Positions 21,691-32,330 of a DNA stretch of 64,000 nt are shown here, piece after piece. Below the pieces are notes generated by a model. It did no database searches, was not told where the DNA came from, and saw only the letters and a list, made by a program, of their open reading frames with translations. A program made the position numbers and the translations under genes. The stretch is from Galerina marginata (lineage: Eukaryota; Basidiomycota; Agaricomycetes; Agaricales; Galerinaceae). Numbering within the stretch: position 1 is the first letter of the stretch; the number at the start of each line of letters is the position of its first letter. Where the stretch lies: NCBI GenBank assembly GCA_023014335.1, contig JAECYW010000030.1, forward strand, positions 434,001-498,000, read 5' to 3'.

Positions 21691-22516
21691 TTCTTCGTCC
21701 TTTTGTGTCTTGTCTTATTAGTGCCTATTCCGCTAGCAGGTTAGCGCTCAGGTCAGGTCGTATTAACATCTCGCGAATCTTAACCTCAATTCCATACGGC
21801 TTTCTCGGGCGTTCCAGTCAAACTCGACCGAGCCGACTTCGAGGCTCCTCGTGATCACCGGCCCTAATGACAAGACGTTCTAACTTCTGACTCTTCTACT
21901 TTAATACTTGGAGGAATCATACCGCGCATCCACCTCGTTCTTCCGAGACAGGGCCAACTAAACCATGGAACGCGACTGTTGTAAACGGCAAGTCGCACAA
22001 ATCCAAACACGGCGTTATAGGCTGGTCAGATTTTTAAACGCCAGGCGACAAGCTTGCCACTTTATGGCAATGAACGTCGACTTTTGGCAACTCTCGGGAC
22101 TTGTGAGTAAGTTCTCAAGCCTTTCCCAGGTTTCTGAGCTTCGACCAGCCTGGTACCCGCCATAGGATCACATTGCCAACTATTTACCGGTCTCATGTGT
22201 AATTGGTCCTGTCAATATAATATAAGGATTTTTCTTTTTTTCTCAATTCCCTGAAAACAGCCTGGCGAAAGTGTCAACATGCAGGCTTTTGCTTCTTCGG
22301 AATCATCAATAACTCTTGTTGCCGGTGGGCATCGCAATGCCCGCCACCTACTACTACCTGGCCTACAAATAAACAGTATTACAAGGGGGCATAACCCTCT
22401 TCGTCATCTTCGCCTTCATCCCAATAGATCCATTGCCCATTATACGCTTAAGATCCACTACCAACTTGAAGTAACTTCAAGTAAGTACTCATTGCCGCCC
22501 AGCAAATGAAGTTCCG
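21691..22516. other. Intergenic, nothing recognised
   Basis: Short ORFs only, for example 21,965-22,165 and 22,279-22,509 on the plus strand. No motif is recognised. Confidence 0.35.
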
Positions 22517-23252
22517 CTATGCTACTGACCGGCCTAAGGCCTTGGTGGCTCCTTGCTGCTTCCCTTCGCGTCGAAAATGCTCAGAGGCGGCTTTCAAATG
22601 TAGCTTTAATATGGCGTGAATTGGCCAGTGGTCCTCGTATTTACCAACAATTGGATAATTTCGAGCGACCTGGATCCTAAGTCAATAACAGAGGATGGCA
22701 ATAAGGGAAGAAAAAGGAAGGACCGTTTCACAGATGCTGTTAACTTTCTTACAGTCTTGCTTGCTGTAGCTCTTTGTCTTGTCCAATTTTAAATCAGCCA
22801 TCTTCTTGGTGAAGGTCTGTCAAAGAGGATGGCATAAATCACAGCGATTTAGTTTGGTTCCAGCATTGGCTTACCATGACTTTCCCTAGCTCTTCTTTGC
22901 CCCAGGAGACGAGGGCCTCTTCGATGCTGTAGCCGCCAGAATTTGGCCTTCCTGGTTCACCTGAAGGCTTGGGTATTTTTTTTGCTGATGGGGCAAGGGG
23001 GTGCTCCCCGGGATCAGAGCTCTCATCCAAGTCGGTCAATTCTGATTCCCCATCGTCGATGTAACCGGAAGCGCTGCTGACCGAGGGGGTAAGGTGTCGA
23101 CTCAATGCAGCTTTTCTCTTGTCTTGGACTTGGGTTTCTTCTTCAAGCGCACGGACAAACTGAGTCCTAGGAGTAATTTGAGGGGGTGGGGGGATCGCGG
23201 TCGGGGCAAAAGCAATGCGATTGGTAATCAAAGGGCGATGTCTCGAGATCAT
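22517..23252 (-). CDS. Conserved hypothetical protein (KIPKPSGEPGRPNSGG family), 207 aa
   Basis: Exons 23252-22875, 22816-22724 and 22669-22517 join in phase 0 through introns of 58 and 54 nt, giving 207 residues. The order of blocks is: Pro-rich N-terminus (IPPPPQITPRTQ), acidic patch (DDGESELTDLDESSD), KKIPKPSGEPGRPNSGGYS, then LDKTKSYSKQD, then VARNYPIVGKYEDHWPIHAI. I remember this arrangement, ending in a Y...WP(V/I) motif, from many Agaricomycete predicted proteins of unknown function found near repeats. Three further copies or fragments occur here (4480, 16,460 and 35,438), which fits a mobile or repeatedly duplicated gene. Confidence 0.7.
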
Positions 23253-23553
23253 TGCCGTTTGAACGAAGAAGTATGCAGGCCATTGCTCCAGATAATCAGC
23301 AATTTATATCTTGAGGAGTCGCTGGGAGGTCGAGGAACATTCAGAGTAGACTGGACTCGTGCGAAATTGAGTCACGAACTTGGTGAGTTCAGCGACCCTC
23401 GTCTTGAGAGCGACCCCCACTGGTTACCTTCGAAATGACTGGCCTCAGCGACCCTCGTCTTGAGAACGCCCACTAATTGAATAATCTGGGCCTTCGGAAT
23501 AAATGCCGTCAGCAAGCCCCCCACGCAGATGTTCAATAATAGGACTAGATTGC
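23253..23553. other. Intergenic, short duplicated phrase
   Basis: The phrase agcgaccctcgtcttgaga occurs at about 23,391 and about 23,448, a local direct repeat. No gene is seen. Confidence 0.5.
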
Positions 23554-23850
23554 ATACAAACCATTGTCCTGACTCACCACGCCGACGGCGAAATGCCTCT
23601 TATCCCGACTCGCCCGCTCATCATCAGCGGGTCCCACGAACGGATACAAACCATTGTCCTGACTCACCACGCCGACGGCGAAATGCCTCTTATCCCGACT
23701 CGCCCGCTCATCATCAGCGGGTCCCACGAACGGATACAAACCATCGTCCTGACTCACCACGCCGACGGCGAAATGCCTCTTACTCGCCCGCTCATCATCA
23801 GCGGGTCCCACGAACGGATACAAACCATTGTCCTGACTCACCACGCCGAC
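23554..23850. repeat. Palindrome-bearing minisatellite array, locus 2
   Basis: Three tandem full units plus a partial fourth: the phrase atacaaaccat starts at 23,554, 23,644, 23,734 and 23,818, giving units of 90, 90 and 84 bp. Each full unit carries CCCGCT-catcatc-AGCGGG. Because the unit length is divisible by three, the array is open in more than one frame on both strands and creates spurious 30-residue repeats. The unit is the reverse complement of the copy at 6867-7020. Confidence 0.9.
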
Positions 23851-24099
23851 CAGGGCTGCGGGCTCAGAGCGTCATCTCGCCTTTCTTTAAATGCTGGTCG
23901 CTGTACCTTGCTGCAGCAAACAACCCACCATATTCGAGCGCAAATCAATTCCGATTCAAGAAATGGAGATGTTCTTGCAGCAGACTTGGAAACGCTTCAT
24001 TCTGCGCAGTGGGCAGGTTAGTTCGATTTACGTTGTTGCTTGACATTGCGCCTTCAATGTTTGCTTGTCCTTATCCAGAATTACAGCCTCGCGGCCAGG

Positions 24100-25924
24100 A
24101 TGGACGGTCATCGTGGCCCTATCAACTGCTTTGCACTTCTTGGAAACGCAGAACTTCTCGCCAGTGGAGGTAAGTTCATTGCATTATTGGTTCTGGGAGA
24201 GCGATAACTTTTTGTTGCATAGGCGATGACGAAACTGTCAAGGTCTGGGACCTCGCCTCTTATTCGCAAAGAGACACTTTGATCGACAAGTCCGGTCGTT
24301 GGGGTCAAGTGACCTGTCTGCAATGGATTTGTCTGGACAACAATATGGCCGCTGGCGGTTTGTTGTGCTTTGGGACAGGTAGAGGACGGGTGGTGATCTA
24401 CAAGTGCCAAAAAAGAAATGTAATTCCTATGAAAACGGAGACAATACCCCGGCTGACTGTCTGATACAAGGGCCTATTCATCGAAAGTTCTGACGCTCAG
24501 GTTTTTAGCTCTGGCGATAGCGTCGAAACCTTGGCCTTTGATCCTGTGAACCTTCGAGTGCTCATCACTAGCCACCATGGCAAAATCAAACTTTATCGGC
24601 TTAGCGGAGAAGGTAGTGCATGCCCTATGGTTGATTGTCGACCTTCAGTCGCTAACTCCATTTCTTAGAAATGTCCCCTTTGTGGACCGTTGAATTGAAC
24701 GATGCCATTCCGCGTTCGGCCCATTTTATCAATAGAGGGGATGACATTCTACTTTACGCTCTTGAAAGTGGAGAAATGTGAGTGGTCAGAGCAGCTCCTT
24801 AGACTGCACGCCAATGAAAATTTAGCACCTGTCGGGATGCTCAGACTGCGGCTGTAAAGAGCTCCCGAACCCTCAAGTCCGCGATGTACGTTTCTTTTCC
24901 CTCTTCTCAATCCAAGATTTGACCAATTGAGCAGCGGTAACGTCGATCTGGACGAGCCGGGGAAAACTTTTGTCGTTGATAACATTCGGTCTGGCTTCGA
25001 TGTTTACCCGATCCATCGATCTAGACCCCTTCAAACATTTGAAATTCCATCAACAACGAGACATGTCAGAATGGTGGCCTTCGCTGAAAAAGGCGCTGTA
25101 ATTGTGGGGGGTAGTGACCATGGAAAGGTATATGTTTTTGACTTGAAGGCATCTCAGCCACTCCAACACATGAGCCATGGAAAACCAACGTCTCTTGTTC
25201 AAACAATTATTGTAAGATTCAAATACTAGATTTTTTTCCTTGCTTTGACTAGTTTTTTTTGCCTAGACAGCTACTTTGGAGATGCGTCACCTCGTAATCA
25301 CTGGATCTTCTGATGATGAGTCGTCCATTTGCGTTTGGGAAAAGCCTGTAGGTTGTTATTGACGTATTGCTGCGGATTTAAGTAACATTCATGGCCTATA
25401 GACTGAGCGTGCACTGCTGGAGAAGCGACGCGGCGATGAGAGGCGCGGAGAAGTTAGTCTAATGATTATCCTTCTATTTTTCAACATCATTCTGGCGATT
25501 ACCTCCCCTGCATGGTTTCCATCTTTCAAAGAGGTGAGCAGGTCAGCTCGTGACGTGTTCTTTGCACAAGATATGAGGTCCTTTTCAGGAAATGATTGCG
25601 GTTTCTGCGAGCGTTCGAGGCATTGCAGAACAAGCCGCCACCAACCGGTTGAAGAGGTTGCGAGGCGGAGAACAAGAGACCGCTAGAGCTCGAGATGCTG
25701 CTGAGCCGACTGTCAGCATTGGAGAAGTTGTCGAGCGGGCGGTCGGTGCTCGGGATGACGTCGTTATTCCCCTCAATGTTCTGATGCAACTTCCCCCTGG
25801 TATCCTAATGCAGTTAGGAGCTGGTCGCAATATTCGTATTGCTTCGGAGGAAGGACCTGAAATTCACTTACCTTTGGCAGGAGAAGTTGCCCAAGTCAGT
25901 GCAGAGGATTTGCAGATATTCTAG
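24100..25924 (+). CDS. WD40-repeat protein with a C-terminal membrane segment, 467 aa
   Basis: Nine exons (24100-24169, 24223-24419, 24471-24612, 24669-24777, 24826-24885, 24935-25211, 25267-25347, 25402-25533, 25589-25924) join in phase into 467 residues. WD-type blocks include GHRGPINCFALLGNAELLAS followed by GDDETVKVWDL, VETLAFDPVNLRVLITSHHG, and VIVGGSDHGKVYVFDL, and a later HLVITGSSDDESSICVWE. A beta-propeller for protein interaction is expected. Near residue 330 a hydrophobic stretch (LMIILLFFNIILAI) looks like a membrane anchor, followed by a basic and Ala-rich tail. I remember similar WD40-plus-anchor proteins as multicopy in Agaricomycetes. A decayed copy is at 28,256. The minisatellite array ends 250 bp upstream. 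Confidence 0.75.
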
Positions 25925-26892
25925 GAAGGGCAGAAATTGAGAACCGTTACCATCAGTCAGCCGAAACCAATGCAGTACTAGTTGTGGAGTAAATAGAGCG
26001 GTCGATATTCAACATGACTTGGAAAGCTGTTGCAACCTTTGCCATATTTAGAAATGATAAAGACGTTAACGTTGTTTGTTCGTCGACCTAGCGGTGGTGA
26101 TTTCTGAATCAGTTTCTTGGACCCTCGTACTGCCTCCACTGGACGCGTGTCCTCGTCGACTACGTTGCAGAACTAAACTTCCTGTCTCGGGATATCTCGG
26201 CACGTTTTCGTTCAACTCCTATTGACTTCGACGAACAAATGGGTGTAGTTCCTGAGGCCACTGATAAACTGCTTTCTTGGGTTCGTCGGGATACATCAAT
26301 TCTGCCTTGACCGACGTCTCTCCCGTCTACACTGTTACCCTTCGGTCAATCCACAGACGTCGACGGTGTACGGCCTTCTGTAAGCTTCACATGCGCAACT
26401 CTATTTTCCCAAACCGGCCTCAGCACAACGAACGAGCACACTATCACGCTCTCCGTAAAAGGGCCGTCCCCAAATCGAAACATGACAGAGGACCCGGCAG
26501 GGGTTCTGGAGGTGTTTTCGTTAATTGATTTTATGTGAGTTTATTTGGATTTTTTCGTTAATTGTTCAGGGGATAGAACTGGGGAGGTACTTCCACTTTT
26601 TTTCTTCTTTCAGTCATTTTATTTTTACGGGCGTGAGCTGACATGTTCTTCACACAGGTACACGGCTTCAAGTTCGACAGCAAATTCCAGCAGTGTTACA
26701 GATAAATCTACTGCTTCAGGGTTGCTATTTACGCTGCTTGTGCTGGGAGTATGGACAATTCCCGAAGCCCTGGGGTTTTCGGTCCTCGGCTGTCTTACGC
26801 CGTGTAGCGGAGAAGATCGAAAGTTTTGCGGCTCGTTTCCGCCTATATGGCACTCTGGAGCAGGCAAAGCGGCTTGACGCTTGGCTTGATCA

Positions 26893-26919
26893 GGAGCTGT
26901 CACTTGAGGTGACAGCTCC
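26893..26919. repeat. Perfect 11-bp inverted repeat, 5-bp loop
   Basis: GGAGCTGTCAC (26,893-26,903) and GTGACAGCTCC (26,909-26,919) flank TTGAG. It would form a stable hairpin in DNA or RNA. It is not followed by a T-run, and no gene end is evident. Confidence 0.85.
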
Positions 26920-27221
26920 GAGTCTGCTCCCAGCGAAGCAAAAGCTCTCACCGCGGCTAAACAGCTGGCCTGAAACTCAAGCAGCGATGATGCCAGCTAA
27001 AAAGACGCGCGCAAAACGAGCAGGTGATGCCTACGGTGCCGGAGAATCAAGTGGCAAGAAAGCGAAAACACTTCCGAGGGCCGTGGCGACAGAACCCAGA
27101 TGCCACCCCATAGCTGGAGGCGGAGCCTCACACTTCAGATTACTACCTTTCACCCCCGCCCTCCTATCGTCCCGTCGAAGCCGAGTTGGGACCCAATGAA
27201 TCTCTAGGTGCAGCAGTGAAT

Positions 27222-27242
27222 GAGCTGCAGCAGCTGCAGCTC
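27222..27242. repeat. Perfect 9-bp inverted repeat, 3-bp loop
   Basis: GAGCTGCAG (27,222-27,230) and CTGCAGCTC (27,234-27,242) flank CAG. Confidence 0.8.
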
Positions 27243-28255
27243 CTTCTGGGCGTTGTTGAAACGCATGCGATGAGCGACGGAGACCATTAGTGGTTGGTGA
27301 TCTACCAACGTTGATCGCGCCTTCGAGAAATTGCGAAGGTCTGCACTCAAATTTATTGAATCAAGTCCAGTTTTTCCGGTGTCACCGGCGCCATCGTGCA
27401 CCCTTGATACAGCTTTGCAAGAATTGCTTTTGGAATGTGTAAATTGCATGCAATCACTCTTGCGGTCACTGGTAAAAGAAAAACCCTTGCTACCACTTGG
27501 ACATAGTCACCAATAACCTTCCCTCATTTCAGGAACTCAGCGCCCCCGCCACGCAAGATCTCTTAACTCGGTCAATTGATACCCTGGTCATACTGGCCGT
27601 ACCAACAGACAGGTTCCCGTTAACCCCCATTGACCATACTGTGGATACCCGGGTCCTTCCTACCCTCCAATGTTTTATAATGATTCCTCGAGTACTGTTG
27701 GATTCCTTTGGAACGCAGACGTCGACAAACCGTGCCTGGCGGGGTGAGGCTTGTTACCTCAGCCTACCTTGCGATCGCTTGATCATGGACCTTTGGTTCA
27801 TACGTTCACTTCGTTTCCAAACGACTGTTGTCGACCCTCTCCATCGATCGAATGTGTTATGTGCGTATTTCTTGATACCGACTCTTCGAAACATTTCTCT
27901 CGTTCAGGAAGCGACGCTGTAAGAAGGGCGCTAAGGGCGCTAATGGCGATGACCACCCGGCCTTTTGTCTTCCTAGTGAGTTCATGGACATAATATCCCA
28001 CTTCGTTTATGAGTACTGACTTTATGTTTCTTTTTTCGACGATAGGTGTAGTAATACCGCTGCCTCCCGATATCACGATTGTGCAACGCTTTCTACATGT
28101 ATGGTTCCTGCTTGTATATCTTCGTTCCTCTCCTCTATACTATCACTATTGAGGACAGCATCGATTTATACTGTCGGAAGGATACATTACGAGCAATGGT
28201 GGAACAGCTCATCTATCTAGGTTAGCAGTCCAAAATTCTCTCCGGAGTCGGTCCA

Positions 28256-28530
28256 TTGTCCCTCACTGACAGTCCTTGGCTATACCCTTACAACTGTTTT
28301 GCACTTCACGGAGACGCTGAACTTCTCGCTAGTGGAGGCGAGTTCGTTGCTTTGTTGATTTCCGAGAGAGCGATAATTTTCTTCTGCATAGGCGATGACG
28401 AGACTGTCAAGGTTGTTGAAAGCTTAGCCTTTGATCCTGTTAACCTTCGAGTGCTCATCACAAACCTTCGTCGTGGATAATGTTCGGTCTGGCTTCAACA
28501 TTTACCCGATAGCCAATGATAGCCAGTGGT
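28256..28530 (+). pseudogene. Decayed copy of the WD40 gene
   Basis: Blocks NCFALHGDAELLASGG, GDDETVKVVESLAFDPVNLR, and TFVVDNVRSGFNIYPI match the intact gene at 24,100 in order. The copy retains sequence of the first intron (ending tgcatag before GCGATGACGA), so it arose by DNA duplication, not from processed RNA. The intron donor has changed from GGTAAG to GGCGAG, and two internal segments are deleted. Confidence 0.85.
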
Positions 28531-29589
28531 GTTTGTCGAGGTTCGCTGTGGGTGGAAGGTCAGTTTTATTATCACTTGAATCAAGCTCGAATACTCACCG
28601 TACTCTAGAAACCCGATCACTCTGTCAACGCATGCATCCAAAAGACCCCCTCATCCACCTCCTCGCCGTCAAGTAAGCACCAGCAGAGTGTGAATAAAAT
28701 GCAAGCATTCTACCCCACCTCGGGATGAAAGGTCAGACCCACCTTTGAAATCCAGATCTCCGCAATCGTCCTCGACGCCCGCTTCTCGCATCAACTTTCT
28801 GAAAGCTGGCGGCGGTGTTCGATAGGGCGGCCGGTAGCTTTTTGCGGGCTGGCCAAAACGACAGAGAAAGTAAACACTGTTACTTAAATTTCAATGCAAC
28901 TCCGGGAACTCATGGGACATACCTTTCTTCATACTTAGCACCCGCCAGCGACCTGCCTCTAGAGCTGGCGCTTTTCGCAAACAAGCAGGCGCGCAAAGAC
29001 CTCGAGGCAAAAAAGCGGTAAGCCTTGCCCATATTCCCTTTCTTTATCAACTTCATGTACCCCCCATAGAAAACCCTTCCACTGTGGCCGGTCCACTTAA
29101 AGCGAAAGCAGGACCACCAAATACAGCTGGATGTTCTCGGGTACAAATTCACGCCTTCAGAATAAAACTCTTCTCACATCTTTACCTAGGCGAACCGCCA
29201 ATCCAGGAAAAGCACCAGTTGTTCATACAGCCCACACTCGGCCTTCCCAGGTAGTACTTACAATTTTGAGCTCAAATAGTTGCTGACCAGACAATACAGG
29301 CGAGCCATCAGCCATCTGTTGATGATGAGCGTGATCACCGTTCTCGGAAGAAGCTTCCGTAGTTATCCCGCAACTACACCCAATGGCAGTTATCCTTGTC
29401 GCTAGCTAGCGTGAGAGTCACACGATGAAATTATTCATGCTATTTCATTTGATATTGTGGGCGGTCCTAGGCTTGGAGCTCCAGCTTCGGGGTGGTGAAT
29501 TGACTTCCTTCCTCCAGCTTTTAAAAGGAAGAAAAGAAGAGAGCACCGTCTTACAGTAGGCAATTGATCATGAAGAGAATCTTAAGAGA
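28531..29589. other. Intergenic, nothing recognised
   Basis: Short ORFs only (for example 28,815-29,021). No motif or RNA is recognised. Confidence 0.35.
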
Positions 29590-29730
29590 CTTTTCACAAG
29601 CATTTGTGGACACATTGACCTTGTCAATCCATTTATTGGCCTCTTTGACGTGTTTGCCCTGAATTTCAATGTTTGAAAGGTAGTTGGAAGACCGACCACC
29701 ACGACGAACACTCCATTATATCACTTAGGT
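29590..29730 (+). pseudogene. Fragment of the nucleotidyltransferase-like family
   Basis: Translation gives HIDLVNPFIGLFDVFALNFN, a stop, then KVVGRP. This matches HVDLLNPFVGLFDVFAQNFN / VWKVVGRP in the gene at the left window edge. The tryptophan codon of the parent is now a TGA stop, and only this block survives. Confidence 0.85.
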
Positions 29731-29843
29731 CACTTTGACAAGTGAGAAAGTGAAGTCAAGTGGCCAAGAGAAGTTCACTTGGCTAAGTAGGTCGCTGCCT
29801 TAGGGAAGTGATTTCATTTATGTAGAAAAGTTGACCAAGCTGT

Positions 29844-30890
29844 TTAGATAGAAATCCAAGGGCCAAAATCCTGTCCTTCTAATTGCCTTCGAAAATGAGC
29901 TGTTGATGAGAAAGTAGCCCCAGGAAAATATCGGTGGACCCTCATGTACACGGTCTCAATCCTTGAATTGGATGCCATTGCATCCACCGCTTGAACTCCA
30001 TCTACTTCTAAATCTATATGAAGACTAGCTTTGGTGGTGAAGTTTAGAGTAGAAAGATTAGGAAACCGTTGAAGGGCAGTTGTCCATGAAGTGGTTCTCC
30101 AAGGAAGCAGGATTTCGTGGTTATTCTCTTTGTCGTTGTCGTGGTTATCATCCCAGCCATTTTCATGGTCATTGTTATCATTATCGTTGTTGTTGTGACT
30201 GTGGCTGTCGTCGTCATCATAGTTGTCGTCCTCCTCATCGTTGTCGTCCTCCTCATCGTTGTCGTCGTCCTCCTCCTCGTCCTCATCATCATCGTCCTCA
30301 TCATCATGGTCATCATCGTAGTCATCGTCAAATTCCTGAGGAATAAAAATGAGACGGTAAAAGATTGGATTTCAAATAGAAAACCTACCTCATCAGCATA
30401 AGCTATTGTCAGGACCAGAATCGTATTCATGGGCTCCCATCTCGAAACTGTGTGCATAAAACCAGGCCCTAACTTGCATTTGAGGACAAGGCAATGAAGT
30501 CTCGTAAACGAAAGGGCTCGTCGGCAAAGGTTAATTAGTTGTCGATTGTTTTTGGGGGGCACAGGAATTTCTAGAGTTACAAGGTTGCCAAAGGGCAAGT
30601 GGCGTCCATGGCGGCCAAAGAAAGAGTCTGCCCGGGCAGGCCTGAGTGCGGCATGAGAGCAAATTTTTTTCTCAAACAATAATAGATCTTCCAGAAATCG
30701 CTTTAACCTGACGAGGTCAGGAACAACACTGGATCGGGTTTGTTGAAATTTATCAATGTAACGGATATGAGTCATTTCCTGAAGTTTCTTTAGCTTTGCA
30801 TGATCGTTTTGATGAAGGTCTGGGAGGAGATGCGCAAGCAGTATTCTTGCTTGCAGGTCGAACGGGACTGGGACGGAATTCAGATATTAG
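29844..30890 (-). CDS. LRR-like protein with a long acidic run; 5' end unresolved
   Basis: Two exons, about 30,890-30,389 and 30,335-29,844, join in phase 0 through a 53-nt intron; an upstream exon is likely. The first exon is leucine-rich in an LRR-like rhythm (LLLAHLLPDLHQ-like start, FGNLVTLEIPVP, FTRLHCLVLKCKL, TILVLTIAYADE). Exon 2 opens with roughly 35 residues that are almost all Asp/Glu, then an Asn/Asp/His-rich run, then another LRR-like segment (ALQRFPNLSTLNF) and the C-terminus. The acidic run is encoded by the trinucleotide microsatellite at 30,205-30,335. Such architectures occur in mushroom F-box/LRR families, but no F-box is seen here. No function is assigned. Confidence 0.55.
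30205..30335. repeat. Trinucleotide (CTC/ATC/GTC) microsatellite
   Basis: Imperfect tcc/tca/tcg trinucleotides. On the minus strand they read GAN codons, giving the acidic run of the LRR-like protein; in other frames they produce meaningless Met/Thr or hydrophobic ORFs. Confidence 0.85.
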
Positions 30891-31231
30891 ACGACAGCAA
30901 ATCAATGTTGGAATATTTTATACTTCACCTTTTTCCATATTTTTTTCCAACCGGACATCCATATCGGACAGTGGCTTAATAGATGGCGGTACAAGGCTGG
31001 GATGAACCAAGTCGCTCGTTTCGCTCGTTCAAGTTCGTCACCGATGTGTTTGTTTGGTAGTATTTGGCCTCGACGAGGTCCTTATTTGCACTTCCGTTTT
31101 TATTGCTTTGACTCTACGACGATCCAATTCATACACCCGAGAAACGTTGTAATGTCTGTCTACTGTCTTTTACGAGTCATATGGAGAGCAAGAATGTACC
31201 GTAGACCAAAAAAAAGGAGAAAACTTATAGA

Positions 31232-31690
31232 CTAAAAATGACTGGTGCAACACAATTACCAACGATTGTACGATCCGTGGAAGTCGTTCTTGGTCTGAAA
31301 ACACCAGGACTTTCGCGTCCTGGAACCATCGAGGTGGGTTGGACAGAGGGAGGCGTGACAGCATTATGGTCAGCTAAAAATTTGTGAGTTACCTGCAGAC
31401 AAAATCAACGTGACAGAGTACATACGTCGCCCGGTTGCCCATGAGCCTCGGTCACTTGGTGTGTGATATCATGAAGTTGTGCAACATACATTGGAACAGC
31501 TAAGGTAGAGGCTGCGGGCTGCGTTTGTGGTTGTTCCGACTTCTTTTTCTTCGTGCGCCGGAGGGTAGTAGAACGCAAAGCACCTCGAAAGACGCAAAAC
31601 GATCATCTCATTTGCTATCGTTTGACTGCTCACGATATCAAGACGGACAGGGAAAACTTGCCCCTGCATCTCAAGTGCCAGTGCCTGCTC
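31232..31690 (-). CDS. Possible two-exon hypothetical protein fragment
   Basis: On the minus strand a frame gives a Lys-rich segment (RRTKKKKSEQPQTQ), then VPMYVAQLHDITHQVTEAHG and QPGD. A GT-AG intron of about 33 nt may follow, after which the frame continues open for about 50 codons to a stop at about 31,232. No domain is recognised; it may be part of a longer decayed gene. Confidence 0.3.
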
Positions 31691-32184
31691 CCGACGGATT
31701 CACATCCGTCAGCAGGCCTTCCGCAATGGGCAACGACATACCGTCGTCTGCGTGTTAACTAAAGCAAAAGACTCACCGCGAACTATTTCCTGCAGTAGTT
31801 ATTGGCCCCATTGCCATTTGTTACCCTGCTTCCTTCCTTCCTTTGTACGTTTGGCGGCTGGTGCTGAAACCGCGGGAGGAAACGGGATGCGGGTGCGTGT
31901 GTAGAGGTTGGAGGCTCTGTCAAAGAGCACCGTGCCAGCTCATACGCCACCCTCATGTGACACTGACAACGACCCCAACTAACCGGTCGTCGTCGGCATC
32001 AGAATCTTCTTCCGTCCTCCCATCCTTCTTATCTTTGCTGCGTCCTGGATCCTATCCCTGGGTCCTGGGTCGAGTTTGCCGGTACCTGTGCATACTCGTT
32101 CAGGAAGATGCTACCCGCAATGCCAGCAGCATTGCAGCAAAACATAGGGGTCAGAGACAAGCCGCGAGAGGTGGAGGCAGCAAA

Positions 32185-32330
32185 ATTTGACCCATTTCAC
32201 CTTCTCGGGTTTGTAAAGCTGCGTGCCCTTGATGATGACCGCGTGAGCGGGGAGGTTGAGGGGACATCCCTGAGTAATGAATGGCGAACCCGAAGGGAGT
32301 AGCTCCTTGAGATTACGGTCCTTGGCGCTG
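32185..32330 (-). pseudogene. Relic of Brr2-type RNA helicase, helicase core of the N-terminal cassette
   Basis: On the minus strand, KDRNLKELLPSG is followed (after a one-base frame change) by FAIHYSGM and then LNLPAHAVIIKGTQLYKPEK plus VKWV. In Brr2 the same order is L(K)DLLPYGFAIHHAGM ... WGVNLPAHTVIIKGTQ(V/L)Y.PEKG.W, with about 25 residues in between that are missing here. This is the third Brr2 fragment in the window and the only one on the minus strand. Confidence 0.75.

Larger units (their letters stand above)
25925..28255. other. Low-information region with two hairpins
   Basis: No gene can be supported. A plus-strand stretch at 26,775-27,090 is open and helical with a basic Lys/Arg-rich tail (EKIESFAARFRLYGTLEQAK, KKTRAKRAG) and may be a remnant exon. 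Two strong inverted repeats are listed separately. Confidence 0.35.

Noticed and set aside
23554..23850. CRISPR array
   Set aside because: Units are direct full-length repeats without variable spacers, and the genome is fungal.
23503..24173. Long repetitive ORFs with 30-residue repeats on both strands
   Set aside because: Artefact of a 90-bp minisatellite unit; no start context, no introns and no known domain.
30044..30401. Met/Thr-rich and hydrophobic Val/Ile ORFs on both strands
   Set aside because: They are alternate frames of the trinucleotide microsatellite; the minus-strand frame that continues through the splice site reads an acidic run.
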